DNA of 64,000 nt from Arthrobacter citreus (GCA_013200995.1 CP053688.1:1240001-1304000); one strand, 5' to 3'; shown: positions 36,420-46,613, numbered from the stretch's first letter. Program-made: numbers and translations. The notes: generated by a model from the letters alone, not told the origin.

Positions 36420-39400
36420 TTAAACTGAAAAATATCTTCCATCTTTATGCGAGAATACCATTGCAGTTACAGATGCTTCAGGAAGCATCATGAAACCTTC
36501 TGTCAATTTAATTCCAATATCGTTTGGGTTAATTAACTTAAATAGTTTTTCTTGGTCCTCGAGATTTGGACACGCTGGATAACCAAATGATACCCTGACG
36601 CCTTGGTATTTAGCTTTAAATCGTTCAGACATTGTAAAATCTGGTTGATCTGGAAATCCCCATTTTTCTCTCATTAACATGTGAGTTTTTTCAGCTAAAC
36701 CTTCTGCTAATTCTAACGCTAGTGAGAATAGTACATGACTCTTTAAATATTCCCCTTCTTCTTTCAATCTTTCAGCAATATTTCTAACTCGTGGACCTGA
36801 AGTTACTGAAAAGAATCCGACATAATCCATTTCTTCACCAACTGGATTTAAGAAGTCGCTAATACATAGATTTGGTTCCTTTCTTTGTCTAGGAAATTGA
36901 AAGCGTTCAATCGGTTTAAGAGTTTCATGGTCATAGATAATAACATCATTTCCATCACTTTGAGCTGGGAAAAAGTGATAGATAACTTGGCAATCAAAAT
37001 ATTCATTTCCGTCTTTTAAGAATTCTTGAACTAACTCGTATAATTCTTGACCTCGCTCTTGGTTTTCCCATTTACCCTTTACACCCAAATGATGCCCGAT
37101 TAACATTTGATAATTAATAAAAGGTGCCACTTGAGCTACTGGTATATTCTTTAAGACAGTTTTAGTTAATGAAGCAGGTACTAGACAATCTGACTTTTGA
37201 ATTGCAGATCTAGTAGTATTAATTTCAGGAACGGGCAATTCGATGACGTTATCAACTTTTTTTATTGCTTTTTTCTTTTCTTGTAGCACTTGTAATTCAT
37301 TCGGATTAACTATTTTATTCGCTAAATCTAAACCCGTCATCGCATCATTTGAATAAGCAACTAGCCCGTCATATATTGGCTGAATGCGATTTTCTGTAAA
37401 CTTTCTAGTTAATGCTGCTCCACCTACTAAAATTGGTGTATCGATCCCGGCATTTTTTAAATCACCAGCAGTAATTACCATTTGTTGTGCTGATTTTACT
37501 AGTAAGCCTGATAGTCCGATAATGTCTGGTTTATTTTCACGAATTTTTGTAATTAAATCGTCTGGACGAATATTAATGCCTAAATTTACAACATCAAATC
37601 CATTATTCGTTAAAATAATATCAACTAAGTTCTTACCAATATCATGAACATCACCTTTTACAGTCGCCAATATGACTTTTCCTTTTCGAGAGCTCTCAGT
37701 TTTCTCCATAAATTGTTCTAAAAAGGTTACAGATGCTTTCATTACTTCTGCGCTTTGCAATACTTCAGCAACAATTAGTTCATTATTATTGAAAAGTCTT
37801 CCAACTTCATCCATACCTGTCATAAGAGGACCATTTATAATATTTAAAGGTATGTCTCCACGATCGATACAAGTTTGTAAGTCTTCTATTAGTCCTTGTT
37901 TCGAGCCTTCAATCACACATGCTGCTAATCTTTCTTCAATTGGAAGCTGTTCTTTAGGTTTTTCTTCTTTTTTTACTGAATTTCTAAAATGCTCTACAAA
38001 CTTATCTAATGTTTCTTGTGAAGTATGGAATAATAATTCCTCAGCAAGCTCACGTTCTTTTGCTGGGATAGAAGCAAATCGTTCTAGTTTCTCAGTATTT
38101 ACGATTGCGTAATCTAGACCCGCCTTTGTTGAATGGTATAAGAAAACTGCATTTAACACTTCGCGACCAGTATTTGGTAAACCAAACGAAATATTACTTA
38201 AGCCTAAAATCGTTAAACACTCTGGAAATTGATCTTTTATTAATTTAATGCCATCAATTGTTGCTTTTGCAGATCCAATATATTGTGTATCACCTGTTCC
38301 GACAGGAAAAACTAATGGATCAAAGATGATGTCAGTAGCACGAATTTTATATTTTTCTGTTAATAATTGATAACTTCTTTTTGCAATTTCTAATTTTCGT
38401 TCAGCTGATACAGCCATTCCGTCTTCATCAATCGTTCCAACTACTACGGCAGCACCATATTTATGGATGAATGGTAAGATTTTCTCAAATCGCTCTTCCC
38501 CATCTTCAAGATTGATTGAATTAATGATCGCTTTCCCTTGAATATAAGTAAGTGCTAATTCAATTACATTTTCATCAGTAGAATCAATCATGATTGGTAC
38601 TTTCACTTTATTAACTAATTGCTTTACGAAGTTCTCCATGTCTTCAACTTCTTCACGGTCTGGATCGGCCATACATACGTCGATTACATGCGCACCTTTT
38701 TTCACTTGAGCTCTAGCGATTTCTGAAGCTTCCTCAAATTTTCCGTCGGCTATTAATTTTTTAAATTTGCGGGATCCGATTACGTTTGTTCTTTCACCTA
38801 CAAATAGCGGTCTCATACTATCGTCATATTGAAGTGACTCTAATCCACTAACTGCGTGGTCCAATCTTTTTTTAGGCTGACGAGGGCTAATTCCAGATAC
38901 TGCCTCTTTCATTGCTCTAATATGCTCAGGAGTCGTACCACAACAACCACCAATAATATTAATCCAACCTTGCTCAGCAAAATCACGTACTTTTTTCGCT
39001 AATGATTCAGGAGATTCATGATAATGTCCATCTTCATCTGGTAAGCCAGCATTTGGATAACAAGATACATATGTCTCAGAAAGATCCGATAATGAGCGTA
39101 CATGATCCCTCATAAACTCAGGTCCTGTTGCACAGTTTAATCCAACTGAAATCGGAGAAATATGCTCAATTGCTAAATAAAAAGCATCAATTGTTTGACC
39201 TGCTAAAGTCGTCCCCATCGGTTCGATTGTTCCTGAGATCATAACTGGTAACTTTATATTTAATTCTGTAAAGGCATTACTAATTCCAATGCAAGCAGCT
39301 TTAACATTTCGCATATCTTGACAAGTTTCAACTAGTAAAACATCTACGCCACCATTAATTAATCCAGTAGCTTGACGATTGTATGCGGTAATTAGTTCAT

Positions 39401-39797
39401 CAAATGTTACGCCACCTGTAACACTAATTGCTTTAGTTGTAGGCCCCATCGCACCTGCTACAAAAACATCTTTACCAGATGCTACAACTGCTTGCTTTGC
39501 AATTTTTGCTGCTATTTCATTCAATTCAATATCTAAATGCTGTAAATTATAATCAGATAAAACAATATTTGTTGCCCCAAAAGTATTCGTTTCGATAATG
39601 TCAGATCCTGCGTTTATATACTCCTCATGAATCTCTTGAATAACATCTGGTCTAGTTACAACTAAATATTCATTACAGCCTTCATAATCTTCCCCACCAA
39701 AATCATCTGCAGTTAAATCACGTTGCTGAATCATCGTTCCCATTGCACCATCAAGAAGTAATATTTTCTCTTTTAAAGCTATATCTAATTGTTTCAT
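36420..39797 (-). CDS. metH: Cobalamin-dependent methionine synthase
   Basis: 1125 aa with all four modules. The homocysteine domain (1-310) has zinc ligands in GLNCATG and IGGCCGTTPEHI; the pterin domain follows (FVGERTNVIGSRKFKKL, near 335). The B12 domain (about 640-880) carries DVHDIGKNLV with the axial His, and GLSGLLVKSAQQM. The reactivation domain (about 900-1125) ends FGYPACPNLEDQEKLF. It is about 100 residues shorter than the E. coli enzyme, mostly in the reactivation domain, which is usual for Bacillus. It overlaps the upstream YitJ-type gene by four bases and shares its SAM riboswitch. Confidence 0.95.
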   Translation of the reverse strand: MKQLDIALKEKILLLDGAMGTMIQQRDLTADDFGGEDYEGCNEYLVVTRPDVIQEIHEEYINAGSDIIETNTFGATNIVLSDYNLQHLDIELNEIAAKIAKQAVVASGKDVFVAGAMGPTTKAISVTGGVTFDELITAYNRQATGLINGGVDVLLVETCQDMRNVKAACIGISNAFTELNIKLPVMISGTIEPMGTTLAGQTIDAFYLAIEHISPISVGLNCATGPEFMRDHVRSLSDLSETYVSCYPNAGLPDEDGHYHESPESLAKKVRDFAEQGWINIIGGCCGTTPEHIRAMKEAVSGISPRQPKKRLDHAVSGLESLQYDDSMRPLFVGERTNVIGSRKFKKLIADGKFEEASEIARAQVKKGAHVIDVCMADPDREEVEDMENFVKQLVNKVKVPIMIDSTDENVIELALTYIQGKAIINSINLEDGEERFEKILPFIHKYGAAVVVGTIDEDGMAVSAERKLEIAKRSYQLLTEKYKIRATDIIFDPLVFPVGTGDTQYIGSAKATIDGIKLIKDQFPECLTILGLSNISFGLPNTGREVLNAVFLYHSTKAGLDYAIVNTEKLERFASIPAKERELAEELLFHTSQETLDKFVEHFRNSVKKEEKPKEQLPIEERLAACVIEGSKQGLIEDLQTCIDRGDIPLNIINGPLMTGMDEVGRLFNNNELIVAEVLQSAEVMKASVTFLEQFMEKTESSRKGKVILATVKGDVHDIGKNLVDIILTNNGFDVVNLGINIRPDDLITKIRENKPDIIGLSGLLVKSAQQMVITAGDLKNAGIDTPILVGGAALTRKFTENRIQPIYDGLVAYSNDAMTGLDLANKIVNPNELQVLQEKKKAIKKVDNVIELPVPEINTTRSAIQKSDCLVPASLTKTVLKNIPVAQVAPFINYQMLIGHHLGVKGKWENQERGQELYELVQEFLKDGNEYFDCQVIYHFFPAQSDGNDVIIYDHETLKPIERFQFPRQRKEPNLCISDFLNPVGEEMDYVGFFSVTSGPRVRNIAERLKEEGEYLKSHVLFSLALELAEGLAEKTHMLMREKWGFPDQPDFTMSERFKAKYQGVRVSFGYPACPNLEDQEKLFKLINPNDIGIKLTEGFMMLPEASVTAMVFSHKDGRYFSV

Positions 39798-41620
39798 AGT
39801 TGTATCCCCTCTTTATTGCTGCTTTTAGTAAAATGAATTAAGTCTTCTGTTATTTCATACTTCAAAAATGGTGTAATTAAATAAATGCCATTAAATTTAT
39901 CTTTTGCATAATTAATAAGTTCTTTTGCAATTTTCTTCCCTTCATCGATTGCCTTTTCTGGTTCAACTGATGAAATTCGGTTCCGTACTTCATCTGATAA
40001 AGTAATTCCAGGAACTTCATAATGAATAAAGTCTGCATTTCTCTTACTAACTAATGGCATAACGCCAATAAAAATTGGTTGCTTTATATGACGTGTCGCT
40101 TCGTATAACTTATCAATTGTTTCAAAATCATATATAGGCTGAGTTAAGAAATAATCCGCTCCTGCTTCAACCTTTTTCTCAAGTCTTTTGATTGCCGCAT
40201 CAAATTTTCGAATATTTGGGTTAAAAGCAGCGGCAACTGAAAATCTCGTTCCATTTCCTAAACTTTTACCTGAATAAAGTCTGCCTTCATTCATTTCTTT
40301 AATCATTCGAATAAGATCAAGTGATGCTACATCATAAACTGAAGTTGCACCAGGAAAATCTCCGACTCTAGCTGGGTCTCCTGTTATCGCAAGAATTTCA
40401 TTTAAACCTAAAGTCGATAACCCCATTAAATGAGATTGAAGTCCAATCATATTGCGATCACGACAAGTCAAATGCGTTAAGACTGGAACGTCTAATCTCT
40501 GTAACAGAGAAGCCATTGCCACATTCGAGATTCTCGGTGAAGCTAGTGGATTATCTGCTAACGTAATCGCATCAGCTCCTGCAGAATGTAACGCTCTTGC
40601 TCCTTCAAAAAACTTTCTCGTTTGTAAAGTTTTCGGAGGATCAAGTTCAGCTATAATCGTCGTTTTCTGTTTTGCTTTTTCTGGCAAAGTCTCATCCTTT
40701 TGCTCTACTTGCTTTGGGATTGTAATTTTAATCGTTCTGCTCTTCACTTCTTTTTTTGTAACGGGTTTTAAAGTATCAATCTTTTTTCGTAAAGCCGCAA
40801 TATGTGCTGGTGTAGTACCACAGCACCCACCAATTAATCTTACACCTTGTTCGATAAATGGTTTAGCCATATCTTCAAAATATTCTGGATTCGATTTGTA
40901 TTCGTATTTCCCTTCAGCATACAATGGTAAGCCTGAATTTGGAAATGCAGATAAGTAACCATTTGTTGGTAATGATACTGTATTTAGCGATTCTAGCATA
41001 TGTAGTGGTCCTAAATGACAATTGATACCGACTACATCCGCCCCCAAATCAACTAATCTAGGAAGTATTTTCTCAATATATTGGCCACTTTGCATAATCC
41101 CAATTTCTTGTAGGGTTACTTGAGAAATAATCGGTAAATCCGTTCTTCCTCTTAGTAGATTTACAGCATCGTATAATTCATTTTCATCGTAAAATGTTTC
41201 AAGCATGATTCCATCTACGCCTTCTTCTAGAAGTGCTGAAGCTTGCTCAAGCAACATCATTTCTCGTTCTAAAGGAGTTGTAAACGTAGATCCAACATAT
41301 TTCATTCCACCAATACCACCAATAACTAATGCTCTTCCCTTCGAAGCAGCTCTAGCATTTCTTACAGCCATTTGGTTGATTTGTTTTACCAACTTCTCTA
41401 ACCCATATTGTCTTAGCTTTCCAGCATTTGCACCGTACGAATTTGTTTGAATTACTTCTGCACCAGCATCTATATATTGTTCATGAATATGAATGATTCG
41501 ATCCCGTTCAGTAATATTTAGTTCTTCAAAGCAACTGTGTAGCCCTCCTGAATACAAAAGTGTACCCATTGCACCATCACCTAAAACAATTCCATTACTT
41601 AACTTTTCCAACAAGCCCAT
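39794..41620 (-). CDS. yitJ: Bifunctional homocysteine S-methyltransferase / methylenetetrahydrofolate reductase
   Basis: 608 aa fusion. Residues 1-290 are a homocysteine methyltransferase domain with zinc ligands in GINCHLGPL and LIGGCCGTTPAHI; residues 310-600 are an FAD-dependent MTHFR domain (IIAELDPPKTLQT, THLTCRDRN, ILAITGDPARVGD, YFLTQPIYD). It supplies 5-methyl-THF to metH, which starts inside its stop codon. This matches YitJ of B. subtilis, also under S-box control. The ATG follows CAGGAAGTG. Confidence 0.94.
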   Translation of the reverse strand: MGLLEKLSNGIVLGDGAMGTLLYSGGLHSCFEELNITERDRIIHIHEQYIDAGAEVIQTNSYGANAGKLRQYGLEKLVKQINQMAVRNARAASKGRALVIGGIGGMKYVGSTFTTPLEREMMLLEQASALLEEGVDGIMLETFYDENELYDAVNLLRGRTDLPIISQVTLQEIGIMQSGQYIEKILPRLVDLGADVVGINCHLGPLHMLESLNTVSLPTNGYLSAFPNSGLPLYAEGKYEYKSNPEYFEDMAKPFIEQGVRLIGGCCGTTPAHIAALRKKIDTLKPVTKKEVKSRTIKITIPKQVEQKDETLPEKAKQKTTIIAELDPPKTLQTRKFFEGARALHSAGADAITLADNPLASPRISNVAMASLLQRLDVPVLTHLTCRDRNMIGLQSHLMGLSTLGLNEILAITGDPARVGDFPGATSVYDVASLDLIRMIKEMNEGRLYSGKSLGNGTRFSVAAAFNPNIRKFDAAIKRLEKKVEAGADYFLTQPIYDFETIDKLYEATRHIKQPIFIGVMPLVSKRNADFIHYEVPGITLSDEVRNRISSVEPEKAIDEGKKIAKELINYAKDKFNGIYLITPFLKYEITEDLIHFTKSSNKEGIQL

Positions 41621-41645
41621 TTCATCACTTCCTGTTTATATAAAA

Positions 41646-41686
41646 TAAAAAACGCCATTCTCTCAAAAAATGAAAGAATGACGTTA
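41646..41686 (-). terminator. Terminator of the SAM riboswitch expression platform
   Basis: Minus strand: AACGTCATTCTTTC / GAGAGAATGGCGTT stem with an AT loop and TTTTTT. It directly follows the aptamer and precedes the yitJ start by 26 bases, so it is the off-state hairpin. Confidence 0.9.
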
Positions 41687-41699
41687 ACGTTTAATTTAC

Positions 41700-41806
41700 G
41701 CCTTATCTCTCATGTTTTAAACATGCTGGATTTAGCACTTTTTAGCATAAGCTAAAGTTGCCGGGTTTCAAAGGGCCAGTCCCTCCACCACTCTCGATAA
41801 GGATTA
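41700..41806 (-). promoter_or_regulatory. SAM-I (S-box) riboswitch
   Basis: The minus strand carries the conserved core CTTATCGAGAGTGGTGGAGG, then GACTGGCCC, TGAAACCCGGCAACT, a variable P3/P4 region and the closing GAGATAAG that pairs with CTTATC. With SAM bound, the downstream terminator forms and the yitJ-metH operon is off. It is the only S-box seen in the window; metA and hom lack one. Confidence 0.96.
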
Positions 41807-41917
41807 TTTAGTTTTTTTATTCAATGAAGTAAGTTTACTATATTTATATGATAAAAGAAAGCCATTTATTGAAAAATTTCCAAAAATAAATTTATTCACT
41901 TTACATAATGTTATTAT

Positions 41918-43783
41918 TTAACTATTTTTAAAGTGTGCTAATGCTAGTAAAGGGTAGATTTCATTATAGCTATGATAATTAATATAAAACTGACCTGGTA
42001 GTCCAAGTCCTGTAGGATATGATAGCGCCTTATTAGAAATTTCATTTTGAGAAACTAAATAGTTAATCCCTCTTTTAATCACTTCATCATCTTTATTTCG
42101 AATTGTCAGTAAGGCATCAATTGCCCAGCCAGTTTGACTAGGTGTACTATACTTTAATGGAATATAAGAACCTTTAACCGTTGAAAATCCTGATTCTCCC
42201 CAACCTCCGTCCACATTTTGAATCGAAACTAACCATTTCTCAGCTTTTTTAATTGCTTCATGATTTTTAGAAACCCCCACAGCTCTTAAACCAGTAATTG
42301 CTGCCCACGTACCATATAAATAACAAATTCCCCATCTACCATACCAACTACCATTTGATTTCTGGTTTTTAAACAACCAATCAGCTGCTTTTTTAACAAT
42401 TGGGTCATCATTAGAAATTGATGTATAGTTGCCAATAAACTCCAATATACGCCCTGTTAAATCAGGAGTAGAAGGATCAATAATCGCATCTTTTGCATTT
42501 TCAATCGGTAAATGAGTTAGCCACTTATTCGTTACGTTTTTTTCGAATGCTCCCCAACCACCATCGCCATTTTGCAATCCAAGTAAAAAATGAACGCCTT
42601 TTAACCAACTTTCTTGAAAGTTTGGTTGATCCATTGCACTTCTTGATAGTGCCCTCAAAACGGCACCCGTATCATCATTATCTGGTATAAATGAATTCAC
42701 ATCAGAAAATCCCCAGCCACCAGGGCTTAAATTTTTAGCGTGTACTGACCAGTCACCAATCAAATCTTGTTGTTTAGAAATTAAGTAATGAATAGACTTT
42801 GAAACACTGGGATCATTACTTGAATAACCAGCTTCTTGAATTGCATATGACAATAAAGCAGTATCCCAAACTTTTGATCGTGAATTTTGAATATGAAGTC
42901 CAGCATCTGTATTCGTCGCATATGAAAGGAGTCCTTGTAGTGCATTTTGAATGACGGAAGATGAAACTTCATATCCTAAAGCCATCAAAGCATAAACCAT
43001 ATAAAATGTAGAACTAGCATAGCTATAAAAGGTTCCATTTGTTTCAATCCGATCTAAAATAAATCGTTCAGCCTTTTCATAGCCTTTTTGATGAAAATAT
43101 AAAGGATAGGAAGCAAGCTTCTTCCCTTCTTCAAGAATAAATTGATAAAATGTCCCCCGCTCTTCGTTAAACCATTCCATTTCACTGTCTTCTAAAAGAT
43201 TATCAATATTTAGATCATCTTCTAATTTCACTTTAAACCGTTTATTAATACATAGAATCATAGGCACTAAATGAACCCTAGCATAATTACTTAAATCAAA
43301 TAAACTTAATGGCATTTTATCAGGTAATAAAAAATAGCTCATTGGAAAGTAAAACAACTTTGGATAGTCAATTAAACCGTGAATGGCAAGAATCATTTTA
43401 AGCATAAAATGTGTTTTTTTTATTCCACCATTTTCTCGAATGAATTTTTCAGCTTTCTTCATACTCGTATGGTCTTTTGTATACTTTTTTGAGACTAATA
43501 AAGCGATGTAAGCTTGTACGGTTGCAGTTAAGTTGCCATTTTTTTCATCCTCATATAATTTCCACGCCCCATTCGGATGTTGAAGATTGATAATACGATC
43601 AATAATTCCATCAATTAACTGATTGTTTTCGTAACCTAGATCCTTCATAAGTAAAATCATAAAGCTATCTGTTAATAAAGCTCCTTCAAACACAAATTCC
43701 CATGATCCATTTTCTTCTTGTCTATTTCTCAAACGTTTGATCCGCTCTTCAATATTTTGAATAACAATATTATCGAGGTCCAT
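41918..43783 (-). CDS. sqhC: Sporulenol synthase / squalene-hopene cyclase family
   Basis: 621 aa, close in length and text to SqhC of B. subtilis (632 aa). It cyclises a long isoprenoid (tetraprenyl-beta-curcumene or squalene) at the membrane. Several QW repeats are visible (QEENGSWEF, QHPNGAWKLY, QNGDGGWGAFEKN, QKSNGSWYGRWG, QNVDGGWGESG). The acid D-x-D-D motif is PDNDDTGAVL (near residue 370). It begins 14 bases past the stop of a small membrane protein gene, with which it probably forms an operon. No terpene-supplying gene is adjacent. Confidence 0.9.
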   Translation of the reverse strand: MDLDNIVIQNIEERIKRLRNRQEENGSWEFVFEGALLTDSFMILLMKDLGYENNQLIDGIIDRIINLQHPNGAWKLYEDEKNGNLTATVQAYIALLVSKKYTKDHTSMKKAEKFIRENGGIKKTHFMLKMILAIHGLIDYPKLFYFPMSYFLLPDKMPLSLFDLSNYARVHLVPMILCINKRFKVKLEDDLNIDNLLEDSEMEWFNEERGTFYQFILEEGKKLASYPLYFHQKGYEKAERFILDRIETNGTFYSYASSTFYMVYALMALGYEVSSSVIQNALQGLLSYATNTDAGLHIQNSRSKVWDTALLSYAIQEAGYSSNDPSVSKSIHYLISKQQDLIGDWSVHAKNLSPGGWGFSDVNSFIPDNDDTGAVLRALSRSAMDQPNFQESWLKGVHFLLGLQNGDGGWGAFEKNVTNKWLTHLPIENAKDAIIDPSTPDLTGRILEFIGNYTSISNDDPIVKKAADWLFKNQKSNGSWYGRWGICYLYGTWAAITGLRAVGVSKNHEAIKKAEKWLVSIQNVDGGWGESGFSTVKGSYIPLKYSTPSQTGWAIDALLTIRNKDDEVIKRGINYLVSQNEISNKALSYPTGLGLPGQFYINYHSYNEIYPLLALAHFKNS

Positions 43784-43797
43784 TAAACCACCTCAGT

Positions 43798-44085
43798 TCA
43801 ATTATTTTCTGGCTGATGATATTTTTCCATTCTTGATGAATGCTCACTATTTATTTCTTCTACAAGTTCCAGTACATCTTCTTCCTCTTTTTTACTAAAA
43901 TAAACAATCGAAATTACAAAAGCCAAGATGCTAAATGGTAAAACAATAATTTGAAATCCAAACCAAGTAAACGAATGCAAAACTTGAAAAATACTACCCA
44001 TTACTAAACAAAATGTAAGTAAAAACAAGTCAAGGACAATCGTGCCAATAAATGATTTTAAAATTTTAATTAAAAAATGTTTCAA
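43798..44085 (-). CDS. Small membrane protein upstream of sqhC
   Basis: 95 aa. Two membrane helices (about 12-35 and 42-65), then an acidic, soluble C-terminus (KKEEEDVLELVEEINSEHSS). It is directly upstream of sqhC on the same strand with a 14-base gap, so co-expression is likely. No family recognised; a helper for the membrane cyclase is only a guess from position. Confidence 0.65.
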   Translation of the reverse strand: MKHFLIKILKSFIGTIVLDLFLLTFCLVMGSIFQVLHSFTWFGFQIIVLPFSILAFVISIVYFSKKEEEDVLELVEEINSEHSSRMEKYHQPENN

Positions 44086-44316
44086 CTATATCACACTCCA
44101 TTACTAATCTATGATTTAAATATGAAATAATGAATATTCGATGTGATTAGTTATGTTTCAAAAAAAGAATTCTACAATTATGAAGATTAGTTCCATTAGA
44201 TTAAATGCGCATTTTTACCATTTTTCTGTAAAATTTCTTTAAACTATTAAAAGTCTAATCAGAATCTACTAAATATGAATATAGTGAAAGTATAAATATG
44301 AAAGGGGCTTTAAAAT

Positions 44317-44772
44317 ATGGCAGCAGATTTTGAAGATTTCAAAGCTTTAAAAGATGAAATTCAAGAATTAATAGCAAGTAGATCAAATGACTCAATCAAC
44401 TTCAACTTTATCAATATTGAAATTAAAGAGAACCGCATCCAAGTTGAACAAAGAGCAGAAGGTGGCGGTCAGATTAATAGAAATGTTGGTATGAACGCAA
44501 ACCAAGGCGGTCAAAATGCTAAAAACAATAGCCATACTGCAAATACAAAATCACAATTTGCAGATGGAAATGGCAGAAGTGGTATTGCTGGAAAAGATAA
44601 CGATGAATTAGGTGGACAACAAGGTATTAAAATCAGAGACAGTAAAATAAAAGAAAGTAAAATCAGAACAGATTCTGAACACAACGAAGGCGCACAAGTA
44701 GACGAAGAAAACGCTGAACAATTCCAATTACCAAGATTAAATAGACTTAATAGAACGGATATAACTGAATAA
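44317..44772 (+). CDS. Hydrophilic low-complexity protein of unknown function
   Basis: 151 aa, no signal peptide or membrane helix. A short N-terminal helix (FEDFKALKDEIQELIASR) is followed by NSINFNFINIEIKENRIQVE-like beta text and a long disordered stretch rich in Asn, Gly, Gln and Lys (GGQINRNVGMNANQGGQNAK, DSKIKESKIRTDSE). The ATG follows AAAGGGGCTTTAAAAT. I do not know a family. Its 3' end faces array C. Confidence 0.6.
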   Translation: MAADFEDFKALKDEIQELIASRSNDSINFNFINIEIKENRIQVEQRAEGGGQINRNVGMNANQGGQNAKNNSHTANTKSQFADGNGRSGIAGKDNDELGGQQGIKIRDSKIKESKIRTDSEHNEGAQVDEENAEQFQLPRLNRLNRTDITE

Positions 44773-44901
44773 TCCATTAACCATTCACGTTCTAGTCTAT
44801 GAGTCAAGTATCTTTTTTAAATGTGGACAAGTTTTTGAAAGTTTTTAAAAAGTGGATGACTCACTCTATTATTAAAAAATGCGAACAAAAAGTGAACTAT
44901 A

Positions 44902-45008
44902 TTGATAAAGTTGTGAACTTCGTTGATATATCGCTATTCTTCGTTGATAAAATACGAATTCTCGTTGATATATTACTATTCTTCGTTGATATAATAATAA
45001 TTGTTCGT
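44902..45008 (+). repeat. 21-bp periodic array C, TTGATA class
   Basis: TTGATA starts at 44902, 44923, 44944, 44965 and 44986, exact 21-base steps. Preceded by GAACAAAAAGTGAAC and starting with the leader unit TTGATAAAGTTGTGAACTTC shared with arrays A2 and D. One frame is open through the array (VDI or VDK every seven residues), but no start with a ribosome site was found. It ends ten bases before the terminator of the convergent DUF3892 gene. Confidence 0.9.
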
Positions 45009-45016
45009 ACCAAACA

Positions 45017-45056
45017 AAAAAATCCACAAGGAACATTAACTTCCGAGTGGATTTTC
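45017..45056 (-). terminator. Intrinsic terminator of the DUF3892 gene
   Basis: Minus strand: AATCCAC / GTGGATT outer stem with CGGAAG / CTTCC-like inner pairing, then TTTTTTTG. Confidence 0.8.
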
Positions 45057-45076
45057 TTCATTATATTACCTTTAAT

Positions 45077-45388
45077 TTAAAATTCCGGTAGATTGCTTAA
45101 ATTGTTTTCTGCAATGCCGTCTGGTTCACTTCTAAGAATGTCTCGGCCATATTTATGGATTACATCTACATGTGCTAAATTTCCATTTTTTGCTTCGTTT
45201 AATGCTTGAATATAATCTAATTCTCGGTTAAGACTTGTTCTGAAACCAATTAAATCGCCATCATCATTTTTACGAACGGCAACAATATGCTCCTTATCTT
45301 GATTTACAGTATCATCTTCCCTACCTCGTTGAATTTCACTTTGATTTCTATACTGATCATAGGCTTCCTCAAATCGATCTTGTGTCAT
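45077..45388 (-). CDS. DUF3892 domain protein
   Basis: 103 aa. The DUF3892 core covers residues 33-95: HIVAVRKNDDGDLIGFRTSL, LDYIQALNEAKNGNLAHVDV and a final RSEPDGIAENNLSNLPEF. The N-terminal 30 residues are acidic and probably disordered. The ATG follows AAAGGAGGAGATTAAA. Function unknown; common in spore-forming Bacillaceae. Confidence 0.85.
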   Translation of the reverse strand: MTQDRFEEAYDQYRNQSEIQRGREDDTVNQDKEHIVAVRKNDDGDLIGFRTSLNRELDYIQALNEAKNGNLAHVDVIHKYGRDILRSEPDGIAENNLSNLPEF

Positions 45389-46061
45389 TTTAATCTCCTC
45401 CTTTTTTATCTAGTTTTTCCATTGATGGAATATGTATAACTATTTGGACTTAGGTGTATGAAAACGTAAATCTATCATTAATATGTCTTTTCTGTTTTTA
45501 ATGTAAGATTTTCTGTACTAGTTAAATCACTAAAATTTTCTAATTTATTTTAGTTTCCAATTTCTTATCTGCCATGACATATCATAAGTTAGGGCTTTAA
45601 TAAAATGAACGATTACAAAATACATTAATCCACCCTAATTTACAAAGATGCACATGAAAATCGTACTTGTGCCTCTTTTCTTATTTCATGTGTTATTTAT
45701 TATTCCAATGAATTGACCGTTACATCAACTTCGATTAAAGTGATATTTTTTTAATTTGGGTAATTTATTTGTACATATTCCTTCATTACCCCATGTTTAA
45801 TGCTAAATATTTTTTTCAAATCTTTGTATTAGTTTTCTACTTATACCTTATTCCAATAAAATACAACTTTCCTTTCAAAATAATAAATTTTGATAACAAA
45901 TCTACCATTTATGCAAAAAAACGAGAAGCATTCAACTCAATTTCTATAACTAAAGTAATACATTACTAATTGATAGAATTGTTATATAGCCTTATTGAAG
46001 AGAAATTAAGTGTATTTTAAAATGAATATTATAATAGTAAGCATGTAAAGGGGAATATATT
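45389..46061. other. Intergenic region between divergent genes
   Basis: About 670 AT-rich bases. A 66-codon plus-strand ORF at 45769 has no ribosome site and poor composition. A GCACA / TGTGC hairpin near 45650-45682 followed by CTCTTTTCTT is a weak terminator candidate. Nothing else could be assigned. Confidence 0.45.
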
Positions 46062-46511
46062 ATGAAAAATATCTTTTATCTCTTGAATACTGAGGAAATT
46101 TTAAACCGTATAGACAACTTAACCCCAAATTCACAACCGCAATGGGGAAAAATGGATGTTGCCCAAATGCTAGCTCATTGCTCAGCATTCCAAGATATAG
46201 CAATGGGAAATTCTTTTCCAAAAAGAAGTTTGTTAGGTCGATTAGTAGGTAGATTTGCTAAACCAATTTTTTCAAATGAAAAACAAGTCCCTCGTAATAT
46301 GTCCACTATTCCTACTATTTTGATTACTGATCAAAAAGAATTCGAATTAGAAAAAGAGAAACTAAAGCAAAAAATTATTACTTTTCAAAAAGATGGTCCA
46401 GAGAAATGTACAACTCATCCACATCCTTTTTTCGGTAAATTTAGCTCTGAGGAATGGGGAATTGGAATTTACAAACATCTTGAACATCATTTAAGGCAGT
46501 TTGGGGTTTAG
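46062..46511 (+). CDS. DUF1569 (DinB-like) protein
   Basis: 149 aa. Typical DUF1569 text: EEILNRIDNLTPNSQPQWGK, MDVAQMLAHCSAFQDIAMGN with the conserved His, then KRSLLGRLVGRFAKPIF, and a C-terminal HPFFGKFSSEEWGIGIYKHL with HHLRQFGV. The arrangement of His residues suggests a metal-binding four-helix bundle. The ATG follows AAAGGGGAATATATT. Terminator at 46614. Confidence 0.87.
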   Translation: MKNIFYLLNTEEILNRIDNLTPNSQPQWGKMDVAQMLAHCSAFQDIAMGNSFPKRSLLGRLVGRFAKPIFSNEKQVPRNMSTIPTILITDQKEFELEKEKLKQKIITFQKDGPEKCTTHPHPFFGKFSSEEWGIGIYKHLEHHLRQFGV

Positions 46512-46613
46512 TAGTCTATATCTTAATTTTTTTATTGAAACTTAATTCCATATTAAATAAGGTTCTCCAAAAAAGGTACAATTGTTTACTAACGCGCTAA
46601 TCTGATAGAAACC

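Noticed and set aside
44799..45080. Plus-strand ORF of 93 codons across array C
   Set aside because: No ribosome site, odd composition from the repeat heptads, and it runs into the terminator of the opposite gene.
45769..45969. Plus-strand ORF of 66 codons
   Set aside because: No ribosome site, Phe/Tyr/Ile-rich text typical of AT-rich noncoding DNA.
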